From Blautia obeum ATCC 29174 (GTDB lineage Bacteria; Bacillota; Clostridia; Lachnospirales; Lachnospiraceae), in assembly GCF_025147765.1 (NCBI RefSeq), contig NZ_CP102265.1, positions 2,233,001 through 2,297,000 on the forward strand: a DNA stretch of 64,000 nt, in the 5' to 3' direction. The notes under the pieces are model-generated. The model saw nothing but the letters and a program-made list of their open reading frames with translations. It was not told where the DNA came from and ran no database searches. Shown here one piece after another: positions 36,108-44,773 of the stretch (positions are counted from its first letter, which is position 1; each line of letters begins with the position of its first letter). The position numbers and the translations under genes were made by a program.

Positions 36108-36166
36108 AAAAAAAGTTGACGACCATCCGTGGTTTCAGGATGAATCGTCAACTTTTTGTATTTTTT
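36108..36166. terminator. Terminator behind the c-di-GMP riboswitch, shared with lrgB
   Basis: The long stem AAAAAGTTGACGA/TCGTCAACTTTTT (36110-36122/36145-36157) plus inner CATCC/GGATG. T-rich sequence follows on the plus strand, A-run on the other side, so it can end both the riboswitch RNA and lrgAB. Confidence 0.88.
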
Positions 36167-36174
36167 ATTTCCGT

Positions 36175-36867
36175 TTACCACAGATAGGAAAAGATGGATG
36201 CTCCGATTACTGTGCACAGACCGCACACAACGATAGCAAGACTGCTCATTGCTCCCTCGACTTCACCCAGTTCCATTGCTCTCGCAGTTCCTACTGCATG
36301 GGATGCCGTGCCGATTGCAAGGCCTCTGGAAATCGGGCTCTTAATACGGAAAAGCTTACAGATAAATTCTGCTGCCATATTTCCAAGTACTCCTGTAATG
36401 ATGATCACCGCAACAGAAATTGTCACATATCCGCCAAGTTCCTCAGATACTCCCATACCGATCGCTGTAGTAATAGATTTTGGAAGCATCGTTACATATT
36501 CTTTATGGTTCAGACCGAATACGACTGACATTGCAAGTACGGTTCCAAGACTTGCGAGCACTCCGGAAAATACACCAACAAGAATCGCTACTATATTTTT
36601 CTTCAACAGATCCAGCTGAAGATAAAGAGGTATAGCCAGACAGACCGTTGCCGGTGTCAGAAGATAGCTCAGATATTTGGCACTCATATTGTAACTTTCA
36701 TAATCCACATGAAATACTACCAGAAACGCAATTACAAGTATGATGGAAATCAACAATGGATTTAAAACTGCCAGTTTCCATTTGCGCTGAGCAGCCAGGC
36801 CGATCTCATAAGCCAGCAGGCTGATCACGATTCCAACTGTTGCAGAACTCAAAATCAGATTATCCAT
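36175..36867 (-). CDS. lrgB: LrgB/CidB-family membrane protein
   Basis: A 230-residue polytopic protein of the LrgB family, partner of holin-like LrgA; the pair is implicated in autolysis control and in pyruvate or related metabolite transport. About seven hydrophobic segments; family marks include LPKSITTAIGMGVSEELGG and GLAIGTASHAVGTARA. It overlaps lrgA by 8 bp. Its 3' end faces the c-di-GMP riboswitch. Confidence 0.93.
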   Translation of the reverse strand: MDNLILSSATVGIVISLLAYEIGLAAQRKWKLAVLNPLLISIILVIAFLVVFHVDYESYNMSAKYLSYLLTPATVCLAIPLYLQLDLLKKNIVAILVGVFSGVLASLGTVLAMSVVFGLNHKEYVTMLPKSITTAIGMGVSEELGGYVTISVAVIIITGVLGNMAAEFICKLFRIKSPISRGLAIGTASHAVGTARAMELGEVEGAMSSLAIVVCGLCTVIGASIFSYLW

Positions 36868-37222
36868 TCTTCTTCTCTCCTTTTCTTGAAATTAAGAAAT
36901 CTGTCACTTTTCCTGTCACAATCATAACTACAAATGTAGATACTACTGTTATTACAAGAAGTGGCACCAGGAAAGACTGCAACTGACTCCAGGACGTAAC
37001 AAGTCCTACACCTGCCGGGATAAACATAAGCGGCATGATCTCAATCAGAAATTCTCCTGTTTCTTTTACGTGTTCTACCTTGATCACTTTTGCAAGCAGA
37101 AGCACAAACATCAGAATCAGTCCATAAATACTACCCGGTATTGGAAGCGGGATAAAATATTTCATAATCTCCCCCGCGCAGGTCACAGCCAGAATGATTC
37201 CAAACTGTCTTAAATATTTCAC
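36860..37222 (-). CDS. lrgA: LrgA/CidA-family holin-like protein
   Basis: A 120-residue protein with four membrane segments. The start is GTG at 37222, 8 nt after GGAGG. The family block PLPIPGSIYGLILMFVLLL lies near residue 26, and PAGVGLVTSWSQL near 71. It should act with LrgB. The typical LytSR regulators are not adjacent. Confidence 0.92.
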   Translation of the reverse strand: MKYLRQFGIILAVTCAGEIMKYFIPLPIPGSIYGLILMFVLLLAKVIKVEHVKETGEFLIEIMPLMFIPAGVGLVTSWSQLQSFLVPLLVITVVSTFVVMIVTGKVTDFLISRKGEKKNG

Positions 37223-37461
37223 TTTATTCGCCTCCTGAGTTTAAATCTTTTATTACCCTTGTTCTTTTATTATGAGTAACAAACTTTTTCTATTATAGCA
37301 CACTGCATTTTGTCTCAACAAGTCAGTCAAGACCACCGGCTTAGCCGGTGGCTTGCTTTGACCCTATAAGGGTCTATTACCGGCACTGGAGTCTAAAGAC
37401 TCACTGAAATAGGTTCGCCAAGCGCAACATCATTTACCCACTAAGCCCTAAAGGGCTTCTT

Positions 37462-37932
37462 TTATTTGTTCGGTTTTACTGGCTCACCCGTGAACGGGTC
37501 AATATACTCTTTCAGTGTCATCTGGTCATATTCCAAATCTTCTTGTAACTGATTTGCTATATATTCCTGTATTTTCTTTGCATTTTTCCCTACCGTATCT
37601 ACATAATATCCTCGACACCAGAAATGTCTATTTCCATATTTATATTTTAAATTTGCATGTCTTTCAAATATCATAAGTGTACTTTTTCCTTTTAAGTACC
37701 CTACAAAATACGATACACTTATGCTCGGTGGAATTTCTACTAGCATGTGTACATGATCTGGACATATTTCCGCTTCTACAATTTTTACACCTTTTCTCTT
37801 ACATAACATACTCAAAATATTCGCTATATCCTGCTTTATTTTTCCATATGCTACTTTTCTTCTATATTTTGGTGCAAATACAATATGATACTTACAATTC
37901 CATTTTGTATGTGATAAACTATTACTATCCAT
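37462..37932 (-). CDS. tnpA: IS200/IS605-family transposase TnpA
   Basis: A 156-residue Y1 HUH transposase that moves single-stranded DNA. It has YHIVFAPKYRRKV near the N-terminus, the HUH motif DHVHMLVEIPP near residue 62, and the nucleophile Tyr in AKKIQEYIANQ near 126. Full length and apparently intact. GGAGG lies 8 nt from the ATG but can be masked by a leader structure. Confidence 0.95.
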   Translation of the reverse strand: MDSNSLSHTKWNCKYHIVFAPKYRRKVAYGKIKQDIANILSMLCKRKGVKIVEAEICPDHVHMLVEIPPSISVSYFVGYLKGKSTLMIFERHANLKYKYGNRHFWCRGYYVDTVGKNAKKIQEYIANQLQEDLEYDQMTLKEYIDPFTGEPVKPNK

Positions 37933-37938
37933 TTGGAT

Positions 37939-37996
37939 AACCTCCTTTGTCCTTTAATGCGGTTGGCGAACCAACATTATTGTAACACAGGAGGTT
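37939..37996 (-). promoter_or_regulatory. tnpA leader structure that can mask the ribosome site
   Basis: In the tnpA leader (minus strand) AACCTCCT (37989-37996) can pair with AGGAGGTT (37939-37946), which contains the ribosome site. A small hairpin TTGG-TTCG-CCAA lies between them. A similar masking leader is known for enteric IS200. Confidence 0.65.
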
Positions 37997-38042
37997 TTTT
38001 ACTGTAAGCTGAAGCATTCCTAACTCACCTGCATAGCAGGTG

Positions 38043-38357
38043 GTTTATTTGTTTCCCAAAGTTCCGTTTTTCGGATCAACGAAAAACTACACAATGGTAA
38101 ACAGGGCTTTGCCCTAACAAATAAAGTACAAAAAACTGCCGATATTACAGCAGTTTTTTATATAAATGTTTGATTAATGTCAATTTTTAGCTATTTGCGG
38201 TTCTGATAACTAAGGATACATCCCAAGTATTTCTACGAACTCTTGCAGATGCATCTGTACCCGTAGTGGTTATATCCAGATTCTCTCTTCAGTTTTAATT
38301 GATGGGGTGTAGTCATGCTTCGCACTTTAGGAAATAAAGTATGGTATTGGGAATTCT
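38043..38357. other. Intergenic region without a recognisable gene
   Basis: About 315 bp between the IS hairpin and the nitroreductase stop. It holds a small hairpin AGGGC-TTT-GCCCT (38104-38116) and a terminator-like stem AAAAAACTGC/GCAGTTTTTT (38131-38140/38151-38160). No convincing reading frame or RNA family was seen in the rest. Confidence 0.5.
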
Positions 38358-38939
38358 TTATTTCTTTATTATAATGTCTTCCAGTTTTCTTTTGGGTACG
38401 TAATGTACATCGTTCTCATCGCGGTAATAGGCAATGTTCTCGCCTTCCTCGATTTCTTTGATCACAATTTTTTCTGCCGGCTTGCCAAATGCCACGATCA
38501 GCACCGGAGCGAGATTTTCGGCGAGGTGCAGTTCTTTTTTGACGGAATCGGCATTGTAGTTTCCAATCATGCAACCGCCAAGTCCACGTTCAGCTGCCGC
38601 CAAAAGCATGGTCTGTGCCACAATTCCGACATCTTTCTGGTATCTAGGGATGGAAGCTCCAAGGTTCAGATCCTGGCAGATGATGATAAATCCTGTCGGG
38701 CACATGCCCGGATGAGGAAGCTGCATCTGCGGAAGCGCCCGCGCCCAGTTTGTCAGTTTCTGGATTCGGTCTACTTCTTCATTCTCCCATGCCAGATAAT
38801 AACGAAATGGCTGGGCGTTCACGCTGGACGGTGCAAAACGCGCGCAGTCCACGAAGTCTTCCAACTCTTCTCTGCTGAAGCGATAAGATTCATCATATCC
38901 TCTGTAGCTTCTGCTTGCTTTTACAATATCTTTGAACAT
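38358..38939 (-). CDS. Nitroreductase-family flavoprotein
   Basis: A 193-residue FMN enzyme of the nitroreductase fold. The ATG at 38939 follows GGGAGA; a longer frame overlaps the upstream gene. It has SRSYRGYDES near the N-terminus (FMN phosphate contact), FAPSSVNAQPFRYYL, and AAERGLGGCMIGNYN near 135. The physiological substrate is unknown. Two bases separate it from the aldo/keto reductase gene, so the two form an oxidoreductase operon. Confidence 0.9.
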   Translation of the reverse strand: MFKDIVKASRSYRGYDESYRFSREELEDFVDCARFAPSSVNAQPFRYYLAWENEEVDRIQKLTNWARALPQMQLPHPGMCPTGFIIICQDLNLGASIPRYQKDVGIVAQTMLLAAAERGLGGCMIGNYNADSVKKELHLAENLAPVLIVAFGKPAEKIVIKEIEEGENIAYYRDENDVHYVPKRKLEDIIIKK

Positions 38940-38941
38940 GT

Positions 38942-39949
38942 TTATTCTCCCATATCTTTCGCGCATACCTTTAATTTTTCTCTGATTGGCAGATGATATG
39001 GACATCTTGGCTCACATTTGCCACAGCCAATGCATGCAGAAGCTTTTACTTTCAGCGTGCTGTAGCGTTCTTTCGCCCAGTCTGCCAGATCATATCTCTG
39101 CAGATAACCGGCAAAGAGAAATACACTTGGGATATTGATACCTACGGTACATGGTGCACAGTAATTGCAGCGACGACAGAAATCATTTCCAAGCTGCGCG
39201 CGAACCTCCTCCATCTTCTTGAGTTCTTCCTCTGTAAGAGGTGTAGAATCAGAGCAGGCTGCCATATTTTCGTCCAGTTCACGGATCTCTGCCATTCCTG
39301 GAATCACAACAGTCACATCCGGATTGGAACAGACATAGCGAAGTGCAAGTGTACCATCTTCGATTGCGCCACCGGCAAGTGGTTTCATATCAATAAATCC
39401 GATATTTTTTTCAGCACATTTGCGAATCAGTTCAGCGCCCTGCTGCTCTACAATATTATATGGAAACATAATTGTTTCTACCCAATCCAGCTCCAATGCA
39501 CGCTCAAAAACAGCAGTGGAATGCGCAGTCAGTCCAATGTGTCCGATTTTTCCAGCTGCTTTGGCTTCTATAAGCGCCTCCAGTGCACCGCCCTCTCCAA
39601 TAACCTGATCTAGCTGTTCCATGCTTGGATTATGTACCTGATACAGATCAATATAGTCTGTGCGGAAGTTATTCAGACTTGTCTCAATATCTGCCGCCAT
39701 TGCTTCTTTTGTTCTTGCCATGGATTTTGTCGCAAGTACAAATTTATCACGAATTCCCTCCAGCCCATAACCGATATACCGTTCACTGACTGTGTATCCT
39801 CTCGCGGAATCAATATAGTTGATTCCTTTTTCTGCCATTGCATGAAGAAGCTTCTTTGTCCCTTCTTCATCGATTTTCTGAATCGGAATGCCTCCGAATC
39901 CCATACGTGAAATCTTCAATCCTGTTTTTCCAAGTGTTCTGTACTCCAT
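38942..39949 (-). CDS. Aldo/keto reductase with ferredoxin-type domain
   Basis: A 335-residue oxidoreductase. An AKR TIM barrel (residues 1-260: YIDSARGYTVSERYIG with the catalytic Tyr, TDYIDLYQVHNP, HIGLTAHS) is joined to a C-terminal cysteine region: CRRCNYCAPC (about 262-271) and CIGCGKCEPRCPYHLPI (about 311-327), the latter a 4Fe-4S ferredoxin motif. Such fusions are common in anaerobes and probably link substrate reduction to ferredoxin or a flavoprotein. The substrate is unknown. Confidence 0.92.
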   Translation of the reverse strand: MEYRTLGKTGLKISRMGFGGIPIQKIDEEGTKKLLHAMAEKGINYIDSARGYTVSERYIGYGLEGIRDKFVLATKSMARTKEAMAADIETSLNNFRTDYIDLYQVHNPSMEQLDQVIGEGGALEALIEAKAAGKIGHIGLTAHSTAVFERALELDWVETIMFPYNIVEQQGAELIRKCAEKNIGFIDMKPLAGGAIEDGTLALRYVCSNPDVTVVIPGMAEIRELDENMAACSDSTPLTEEELKKMEEVRAQLGNDFCRRCNYCAPCTVGINIPSVFLFAGYLQRYDLADWAKERYSTLKVKASACIGCGKCEPRCPYHLPIREKLKVCAKDMGE

Positions 39950-40045
39950 ATCATGTCCTCCATTTCTATTTTAACCAAAATTCTATTTTCGGCAACGATT
40001 TCTCACTTTTTGCTCTTTTTCTTTGCTTTTCCACGAATCAGCACA

Positions 40046-40080
40046 GTAAAAAAATACCACCGAATCTCTCCGGTGGTATC
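40046..40080 (-). terminator. Terminator after efp
   Basis: A 9-bp perfect stem ATACCACCG/CGGTGGTAT (40054-40062/40071-40079). Seven T follow on the minus strand. Confidence 0.9.
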
Positions 40081-40129
40081 TTAACTTGCTACTGCTCACT
40101 ACGTTCGCAGCAACTATTCATCCTATTAA

Positions 40130-40687
40130 TTATACACGAGACAGATATTCACCTGTTCTTGTATCGATTTTCAGTTTATCTCCCTGGTTAACGAACAGCG
40201 GAACCATTACCTGAGCACCTGTTTCAACAGTTGCAGGTTTTGTAGCACCCTGTGCTGTGTTTCCAGCAAATCCTGGCTCTGTCTCGATAACTTCAAGTTC
40301 TACAAACAGAGGCGGCTCGATTGCATATACATTTCCATTCCAGGAACAAACTTTAACAACTTCGTTCTCTTTAACGAATTTGAGAGAATCTCCAACCTGT
40401 TCTTTTGTAAGTGCAACCTGATCATATGTTTCTGTATTCATGAAGTTGTAAAGGTCTCCATCATTGTACAGATAACTCATGTCCACACGGTCGATACGAG
40501 CCTGTGGGAATTTCTCTGTAGGACGGAAAGATTTTTCCAGTACAGCTCCTGTGATAATGTTTTTATATTTTGTTCTTACGAACGCAGCGCCTTTTCCAGG
40601 TTTTACATGCTGGAATTCAACGATCTGACATACGTTTCCTTCAATTTCGATTGTGACACCGTTTCTGAAATCACCTGCAGAAATCAT
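40130..40687 (-). CDS. efp: Elongation factor P
   Basis: A 185-residue factor that helps ribosomes through polyproline stretches. The start at 40687 follows GGAGG and gives the standard length. Lys32 in HVKPGKGAAFVRTK is the residue modified in Gram-positive relatives. Three beta-barrel domains are expected, ending in TGEYLSRV. It lies 66 bp after aroK, on the same strand. Confidence 0.97.
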   Translation of the reverse strand: MISAGDFRNGVTIEIEGNVCQIVEFQHVKPGKGAAFVRTKYKNIITGAVLEKSFRPTEKFPQARIDRVDMSYLYNDGDLYNFMNTETYDQVALTKEQVGDSLKFVKENEVVKVCSWNGNVYAIEPPLFVELEVIETEPGFAGNTAQGATKPATVETGAQVMVPLFVNQGDKLKIDTRTGEYLSRV

Positions 40688-40753
40688 TTTATTATCCTCC
40701 TTCGTTTTGTGTTCGCTACCAGTTATTCTATAATATACAGGAAGTTTTTTCAA

Positions 40754-41275
40754 CTACTTTTTTTCATAAGAAGCCAATTTCTCTTCAATTTCTTTAATAA
40801 GCTCCTCAAAAGGCACTTCTCCTGTCGTTACCTGAATATCAGCAAACTTCTGATATACCGGATCTCTCTGTTTCAGAAGTTTCTTGATCTTGTCATCTCT
40901 GTCTTCCCCATCCAGCATCGGATCTTTTTTGGATCCCTCCAGACGTTTCTTGAGCGTTGCCAGTGATCCTTTCAGATAAACAACTGTACCAAGTTCTCTG
41001 AGATATTTTTCGTTCTGTTCCTGCAGTGGAAGACCTGCTCCAAGTGAAATCACCTTGCGCTCTGAATCCTGAATCAGCTGTTTCAGTGCCAGAGTCTCCA
41101 ATGCACGGTAATACGGCTCTCCGAATCTCTCGAATATCTCTCTTGCAGAAAGATTCATCCTCTTTGTAATGATCTTCTCCAGATCAACAAATGGTAATCC
41201 CAAGTCTTTGGAAAGCTGCTTTCCAACTCTCGTTTTTCCCGAACCCATAAACCCAATGATCACCACGTGGTTCAT
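40754..41275 (-). CDS. aroK: Shikimate kinase
   Basis: A 173-residue kinase of the chorismate pathway (shikimate to shikimate-3-phosphate). The P-loop GFMGSGKT lies at 8-15, PFVDLEKIITKRM follows (family usually D.D), then EIFERFGEPYYRALE with the shikimate-binding Arg, and a GAGLPLQ loop. It feeds chorismate to the p-aminobenzoate genes elsewhere in the window. Start overlaps the yqeG-like gene by 4 bp. Confidence 0.94.
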   Translation of the reverse strand: MNHVVIIGFMGSGKTRVGKQLSKDLGLPFVDLEKIITKRMNLSAREIFERFGEPYYRALETLALKQLIQDSERKVISLGAGLPLQEQNEKYLRELGTVVYLKGSLATLKKRLEGSKKDPMLDGEDRDDKIKKLLKQRDPVYQKFADIQVTTGEVPFEELIKEIEEKLASYEKK

Positions 41276-41775
41276 GAAATCCCCTCCTCCTTTTTGTAAA
41301 AATGTAATACTATTTTTTCCAGATAACGTTTGAGCACAATCTGAATTTCTTCTTTTGGATGAATCGGCTTCACCAGAATATTACGGATGCCGCTTCTTTT
41401 GGCCCCATATACATCTGTGAAAAGCTGATCTCCTATAAAAATGGTATTTCCTGTGTCTGTTCCAAGAAGTTCCATTGCTTTCTTATAATTACGTACAGAT
41501 GGCTTGTGCGCATTCTCAATAAACTGTGCGCCAATCGCATCTGCAAATGAGGAAACCCGCTCAATCTGATTGTTTGACAACAGACAATAGCCAAATCCAA
41601 GTTCTCTCAAATGTGCAAAAAGTGCAATTGCCCGCTCATCTGCCGGTGCCCCGTGAGGCACAAGTGTATTATCAATGTCATAGATCAGACCGCGGTACCC
41701 TTCGCGGTAAAGGCGGTCATAATCTATCACATACGCAGAATCCAGATATTCATCTGGAAAAAAACATCGAAACAT
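41272..41775 (-). CDS. YqeG-family HAD phosphatase
   Basis: A 167-residue HAD-IIIA hydrolase. The catalytic motif IYDIDNTLVPHG lies near residue 32, CLLSNNQ near 63, and GDQLFTDVYGAKRSG near 116. Substrate unknown; relatives resemble phosphatidylglycerophosphatase. AGAGGAG precedes the ATG. It is the first gene of the yqeG-aroK-efp run. Confidence 0.92.
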   Translation of the reverse strand: MFRCFFPDEYLDSAYVIDYDRLYREGYRGLIYDIDNTLVPHGAPADERAIALFAHLRELGFGYCLLSNNQIERVSSFADAIGAQFIENAHKPSVRNYKKAMELLGTDTGNTIFIGDQLFTDVYGAKRSGIRNILVKPIHPKEEIQIVLKRYLEKIVLHFYKKEEGIS

Positions 41776-41799
41776 TATTTTCTCCTCTGTTGTCTGATC

Positions 41800-43161
41800 T
41801 TATCTCTCGCTGAGAGGAATATATTCTGCCTCAGGCAGAACATTCTTATATGCCGGGCGGATGATCTTATCTGTATTGATCAACTCTTCCATTCGATGCG
41901 CACTCCATCCAACAATACGTGCCACGGCAAACATCGGTGTATAGAGTTCCAGTGGAAGATCCAACATGCTGTATACAAATCCACTGTAAAAATCAACATT
42001 GGCGCTGACACCCTTATAAATACGGCGTTCTTCTGCAATCACCTGTGGAGCCATCCATTCAACCATGGAATACAGACGATAATCTTTCATACGTCCTTTT
42101 TCTTTTGCGAGGCTTTCTACAAATCCCTTAAGAACTTCTGCTCTCGGATCGGAAACAGAATAAATTGCATGTCCCATACCATAGATCAGGCCACGTCTGT
42201 CAAATGCTTCTTTATGAAGAAGGTGTTTCAGATATGCACGAACTTCCTCTTCATCTTCCCAGTCACGGACTTCTTTCTTCATATCCTGGAACATCTGAAT
42301 AACCTTGATATTCGCACCGCCATGTTTCGGGCCTTTCAGTGAGCCGAGTGCAGCAGCAATTGCAGAATATGTATCCGTTCCGGATGATGAAACAACATGT
42401 GTTGTAAATGTAGAGTTGTTACCACCACCATGTTCCATATGAAGTATCAATGCCAGATCAAGGATCTTCGCTTCCAAATCTGTATATTTTTTATCTGGTC
42501 TGAGCATCCGAAGAATATTCTCAGCTGTAGAAAGTTCTTTCTTCGGATTGTGGATATAAAGACTCTTACCTCTCACATAATGACTGTATGCCTGATATCC
42601 ATATACGGAAAGCAGCGGAAATTCACTGATCAGGTTCAGGCACTGTCTTAGTACATTCGGAAGTGAAATATCATCTGGATTATTATCATAGGAATATAAA
42701 GTAAGCACGCTTCGTGAAAGCGCATTCATAATATCACGTCCCGGTGCTTTCATGATAACATCACGCACAAAATTTCTTGGTAATGAACGCTGGGCTGCCA
42801 GCAAAGCCTGGAAATCTGCAAGTTCTTTTGCACTTGGAAGTTTACCAAACAAAAGCAGGTAGGTCGTCTCTTCAAATCCAAACCGATTATCATTGACAAA
42901 ACCCGCCGTCAGATCTTTGATATTATACCCTCGGTAATAAAGACTTCCTGCACAGGGAACTTCTTTCCCATCAATAACTTTAACCGCCTGTACATTGGAT
43001 ATCTGTGTCAACCCGGCCAGAACGCCTTTACCATTGATGTCTCGAAGTCCTCTTTTTACATCGTACTTTCCATAAAGTGACACATCCATACTGGAATGAT
43101 CTACGCACATCTGTGTCAGATTTTCAATTTCCGGTGTTACTTTTGTGTTAAATCCTGTCAT
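41800..43161 (-). CDS. Citrate synthase
   Basis: A 453-residue enzyme condensing acetyl-CoA with oxaloacetate (Si-type family). The start at 43161 follows AAAGGAG. Active-site segments are present: LHMEHGGGNNSTF, KGPKHGGANIKV and GMGHAIYSVSDPRAE (His, His, Asp). Probably supplies 2-oxoglutarate for glutamate, in keeping with gdhA 1.6 kb away. A 2-methylcitrate preference cannot be excluded. Confidence 0.93.
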   Translation of the reverse strand: MTGFNTKVTPEIENLTQMCVDHSSMDVSLYGKYDVKRGLRDINGKGVLAGLTQISNVQAVKVIDGKEVPCAGSLYYRGYNIKDLTAGFVNDNRFGFEETTYLLLFGKLPSAKELADFQALLAAQRSLPRNFVRDVIMKAPGRDIMNALSRSVLTLYSYDNNPDDISLPNVLRQCLNLISEFPLLSVYGYQAYSHYVRGKSLYIHNPKKELSTAENILRMLRPDKKYTDLEAKILDLALILHMEHGGGNNSTFTTHVVSSSGTDTYSAIAAALGSLKGPKHGGANIKVIQMFQDMKKEVRDWEDEEEVRAYLKHLLHKEAFDRRGLIYGMGHAIYSVSDPRAEVLKGFVESLAKEKGRMKDYRLYSMVEWMAPQVIAEERRIYKGVSANVDFYSGFVYSMLDLPLELYTPMFAVARIVGWSAHRMEELINTDKIIRPAYKNVLPEAEYIPLSER

Positions 43162-43264
43162 GCATGATACTCCTTTCGACTTATGCTTCTTTTTCCCGCA
43201 GGCCCTCCTCAAAATAAATCTCTAATCTAAAATAAGTATAACATTTCCTGTCATTTCAGTCCAG

Positions 43265-44482
43265 TTATCTCTGCTGATATGTGCGCAGAAATTCTCTAAG
43301 TTTTTCCATTGACTTCTCAAGCTGTCTTATATTTGGAAGATAAACAATTCTGAAATGATCTGGTTTCATCCAGTTAAAGCCTTTGCCCGGAACGATCAGT
43401 ACCTGTTTCTCATGCAGGAAATCAAGTGCAAACTGTTCATCATTTGTAATATTGAACTTCTCGGTATCGATCTTCGGGAAGATATAGAAAGCAGCATGAG
43501 GTTTTACTACAGAAATTCCCGGGATATCTTTCAGTGCATTATAGATGCACTCTCTCTGCTCATAAACTCTTCCACCCGGTTTGATATACTCTGTGACACT
43601 CTGGTATCCACCAAGTGCTGTCTGCACGATCGACTGTGCCGGCACATTGGAACAAAGTCTCATAGAGGAAAGCATCTTGATTCCTTCTATATAGCCTTTT
43701 GCCTTGTCCTTTGCTCCACTTAAGATCATCCATCCGATACGGAATCCAGCGATCATGTGGGATTTGGACAATCCGGAAAATGTAACACAGAAAACATCCG
43801 GTGCCAGAGAGGCAATGGATGTATGCTCATATCCGTCCATAACCAGGCGGTCATAAATCTCATCCGAAAAAATGATCAGTTCTTTTTCTCTTGCGATCTG
43901 AACGATCTGTTCAAGAATTTCTTTGGGATATACTGCACCTGTCGGGTTATTCGGATTGATGATGACGATTGCTTTTGTCTTATCTGTGATCTTGCTTCTG
44001 ATATCATCGATATCAGGATACCAGTCTGACTGTTCATCGCAGACGTAATGGACAACGTTTCCCCCGGCCAGTGTAGCTGTAGCCGTCCAGAGCGGATAGT
44101 CCGGTGCCGGGATCAGAATCTCATCTCCATTATCCAGAAGTGCCTGCATACAGAGATTAATCAGCTCACTTACACCATTTCCAGTATATATATCATTCAT
44201 GGAAACATTTGGAATATTACGAAGCTGCGCATACTGCATGATTGCCTTACGTGCAGAAAAGATTCCCTTGGAATCGGAATATCCCTGAGATGTACGGATA
44301 TTGCTCAGCATATCCAGAATCACTTCCTGAGGAGCTGAGAATCCGAACGGATACGGGTTTCCGATATTCAGTTTCAGAATTTCTTTGCCTTCCTCTTCCA
44401 TTCTGGCCGCCTCATCAACCACCGGTCCTCTCACATCATACAGTACATTATCGAGCTTTGTTGATTTGTCAAATGTTCTCAT
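43265..44482 (-). CDS. Pyridoxal-phosphate aminotransferase, AlaA-like
   Basis: A 405-residue class-I aminotransferase; the ATG at 44482 follows GGAG, giving the same length as E. coli AlaA. It has LNIGNPYPFGF near the N-terminus, YTGNGVSELI, PAPDYPLW, NPNNPTGAVY, and the Schiff-base Lys in SGLSKSHMIAGFRIGW. Most likely glutamate-pyruvate transamination (alanine synthesis), inferred from similarity. Lies between gdhA and citrate synthase, a nitrogen/2-oxoglutarate neighbourhood. Confidence 0.88.
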   Translation of the reverse strand: MRTFDKSTKLDNVLYDVRGPVVDEAARMEEEGKEILKLNIGNPYPFGFSAPQEVILDMLSNIRTSQGYSDSKGIFSARKAIMQYAQLRNIPNVSMNDIYTGNGVSELINLCMQALLDNGDEILIPAPDYPLWTATATLAGGNVVHYVCDEQSDWYPDIDDIRSKITDKTKAIVIINPNNPTGAVYPKEILEQIVQIAREKELIIFSDEIYDRLVMDGYEHTSIASLAPDVFCVTFSGLSKSHMIAGFRIGWMILSGAKDKAKGYIEGIKMLSSMRLCSNVPAQSIVQTALGGYQSVTEYIKPGGRVYEQRECIYNALKDIPGISVVKPHAAFYIFPKIDTEKFNITNDEQFALDFLHEKQVLIVPGKGFNWMKPDHFRIVYLPNIRQLEKSMEKLREFLRTYQQR

Positions 44483-44679
44483 TTTTTCACTCCTCTCCGT
44501 GAATTTTTTATTCATATCGGTCACTGGAATCCTATATTCAGTAACTCGTATTGTACTATAATCTCACATTCCGCTCAATTTCGCAAGGTAAAATTCTCCA
44601 CAACTCGTATCATAAAATCATATAAATTATTTTTTAGTATGTCTTAATAAATTTTTTGAAAAAAATTTTTATGATACCC

Positions 44680-44708
44680 TTTTCAACTTTACCACTTTTG
44701 TGTATAAT
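44680..44708 (+). promoter_or_regulatory. Promoter of gdhA
   Basis: TATAAT (44703-44708) with a poor -35 (TTTTCA/TTTCAA, 44680-44686). AT-rich A/T tracts lie just upstream (44650-44672) and may act as an UP element. The 291-bp gap holds nothing else recognised. Confidence 0.6.
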
Positions 44709-44773
44709 AGTCCCTGGACAAATGTCTTAGACAGATAGACATAATTCATAAAACGAATGAGGAGGAAATCAAC

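Larger units (their letters stand above)
37333..38042 (-). mobile_element. IS200-like insertion sequence (tnpA only)
   Basis: A single tnpA is flanked by the subterminal hairpins expected of IS200/IS605 elements: CCACCGGC-TTA-GCCGGTGG (37333-37351) on the right-end side and CACCTGC-ATA-GCAGGTG (38026-38042) on the left-end side. No inverted terminal repeats or target duplication are expected for this Y1 (HUH) family. There is no tnpB. The exact tips cannot be fixed; they probably lie some bases outside the hairpins. Confidence 0.78.
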
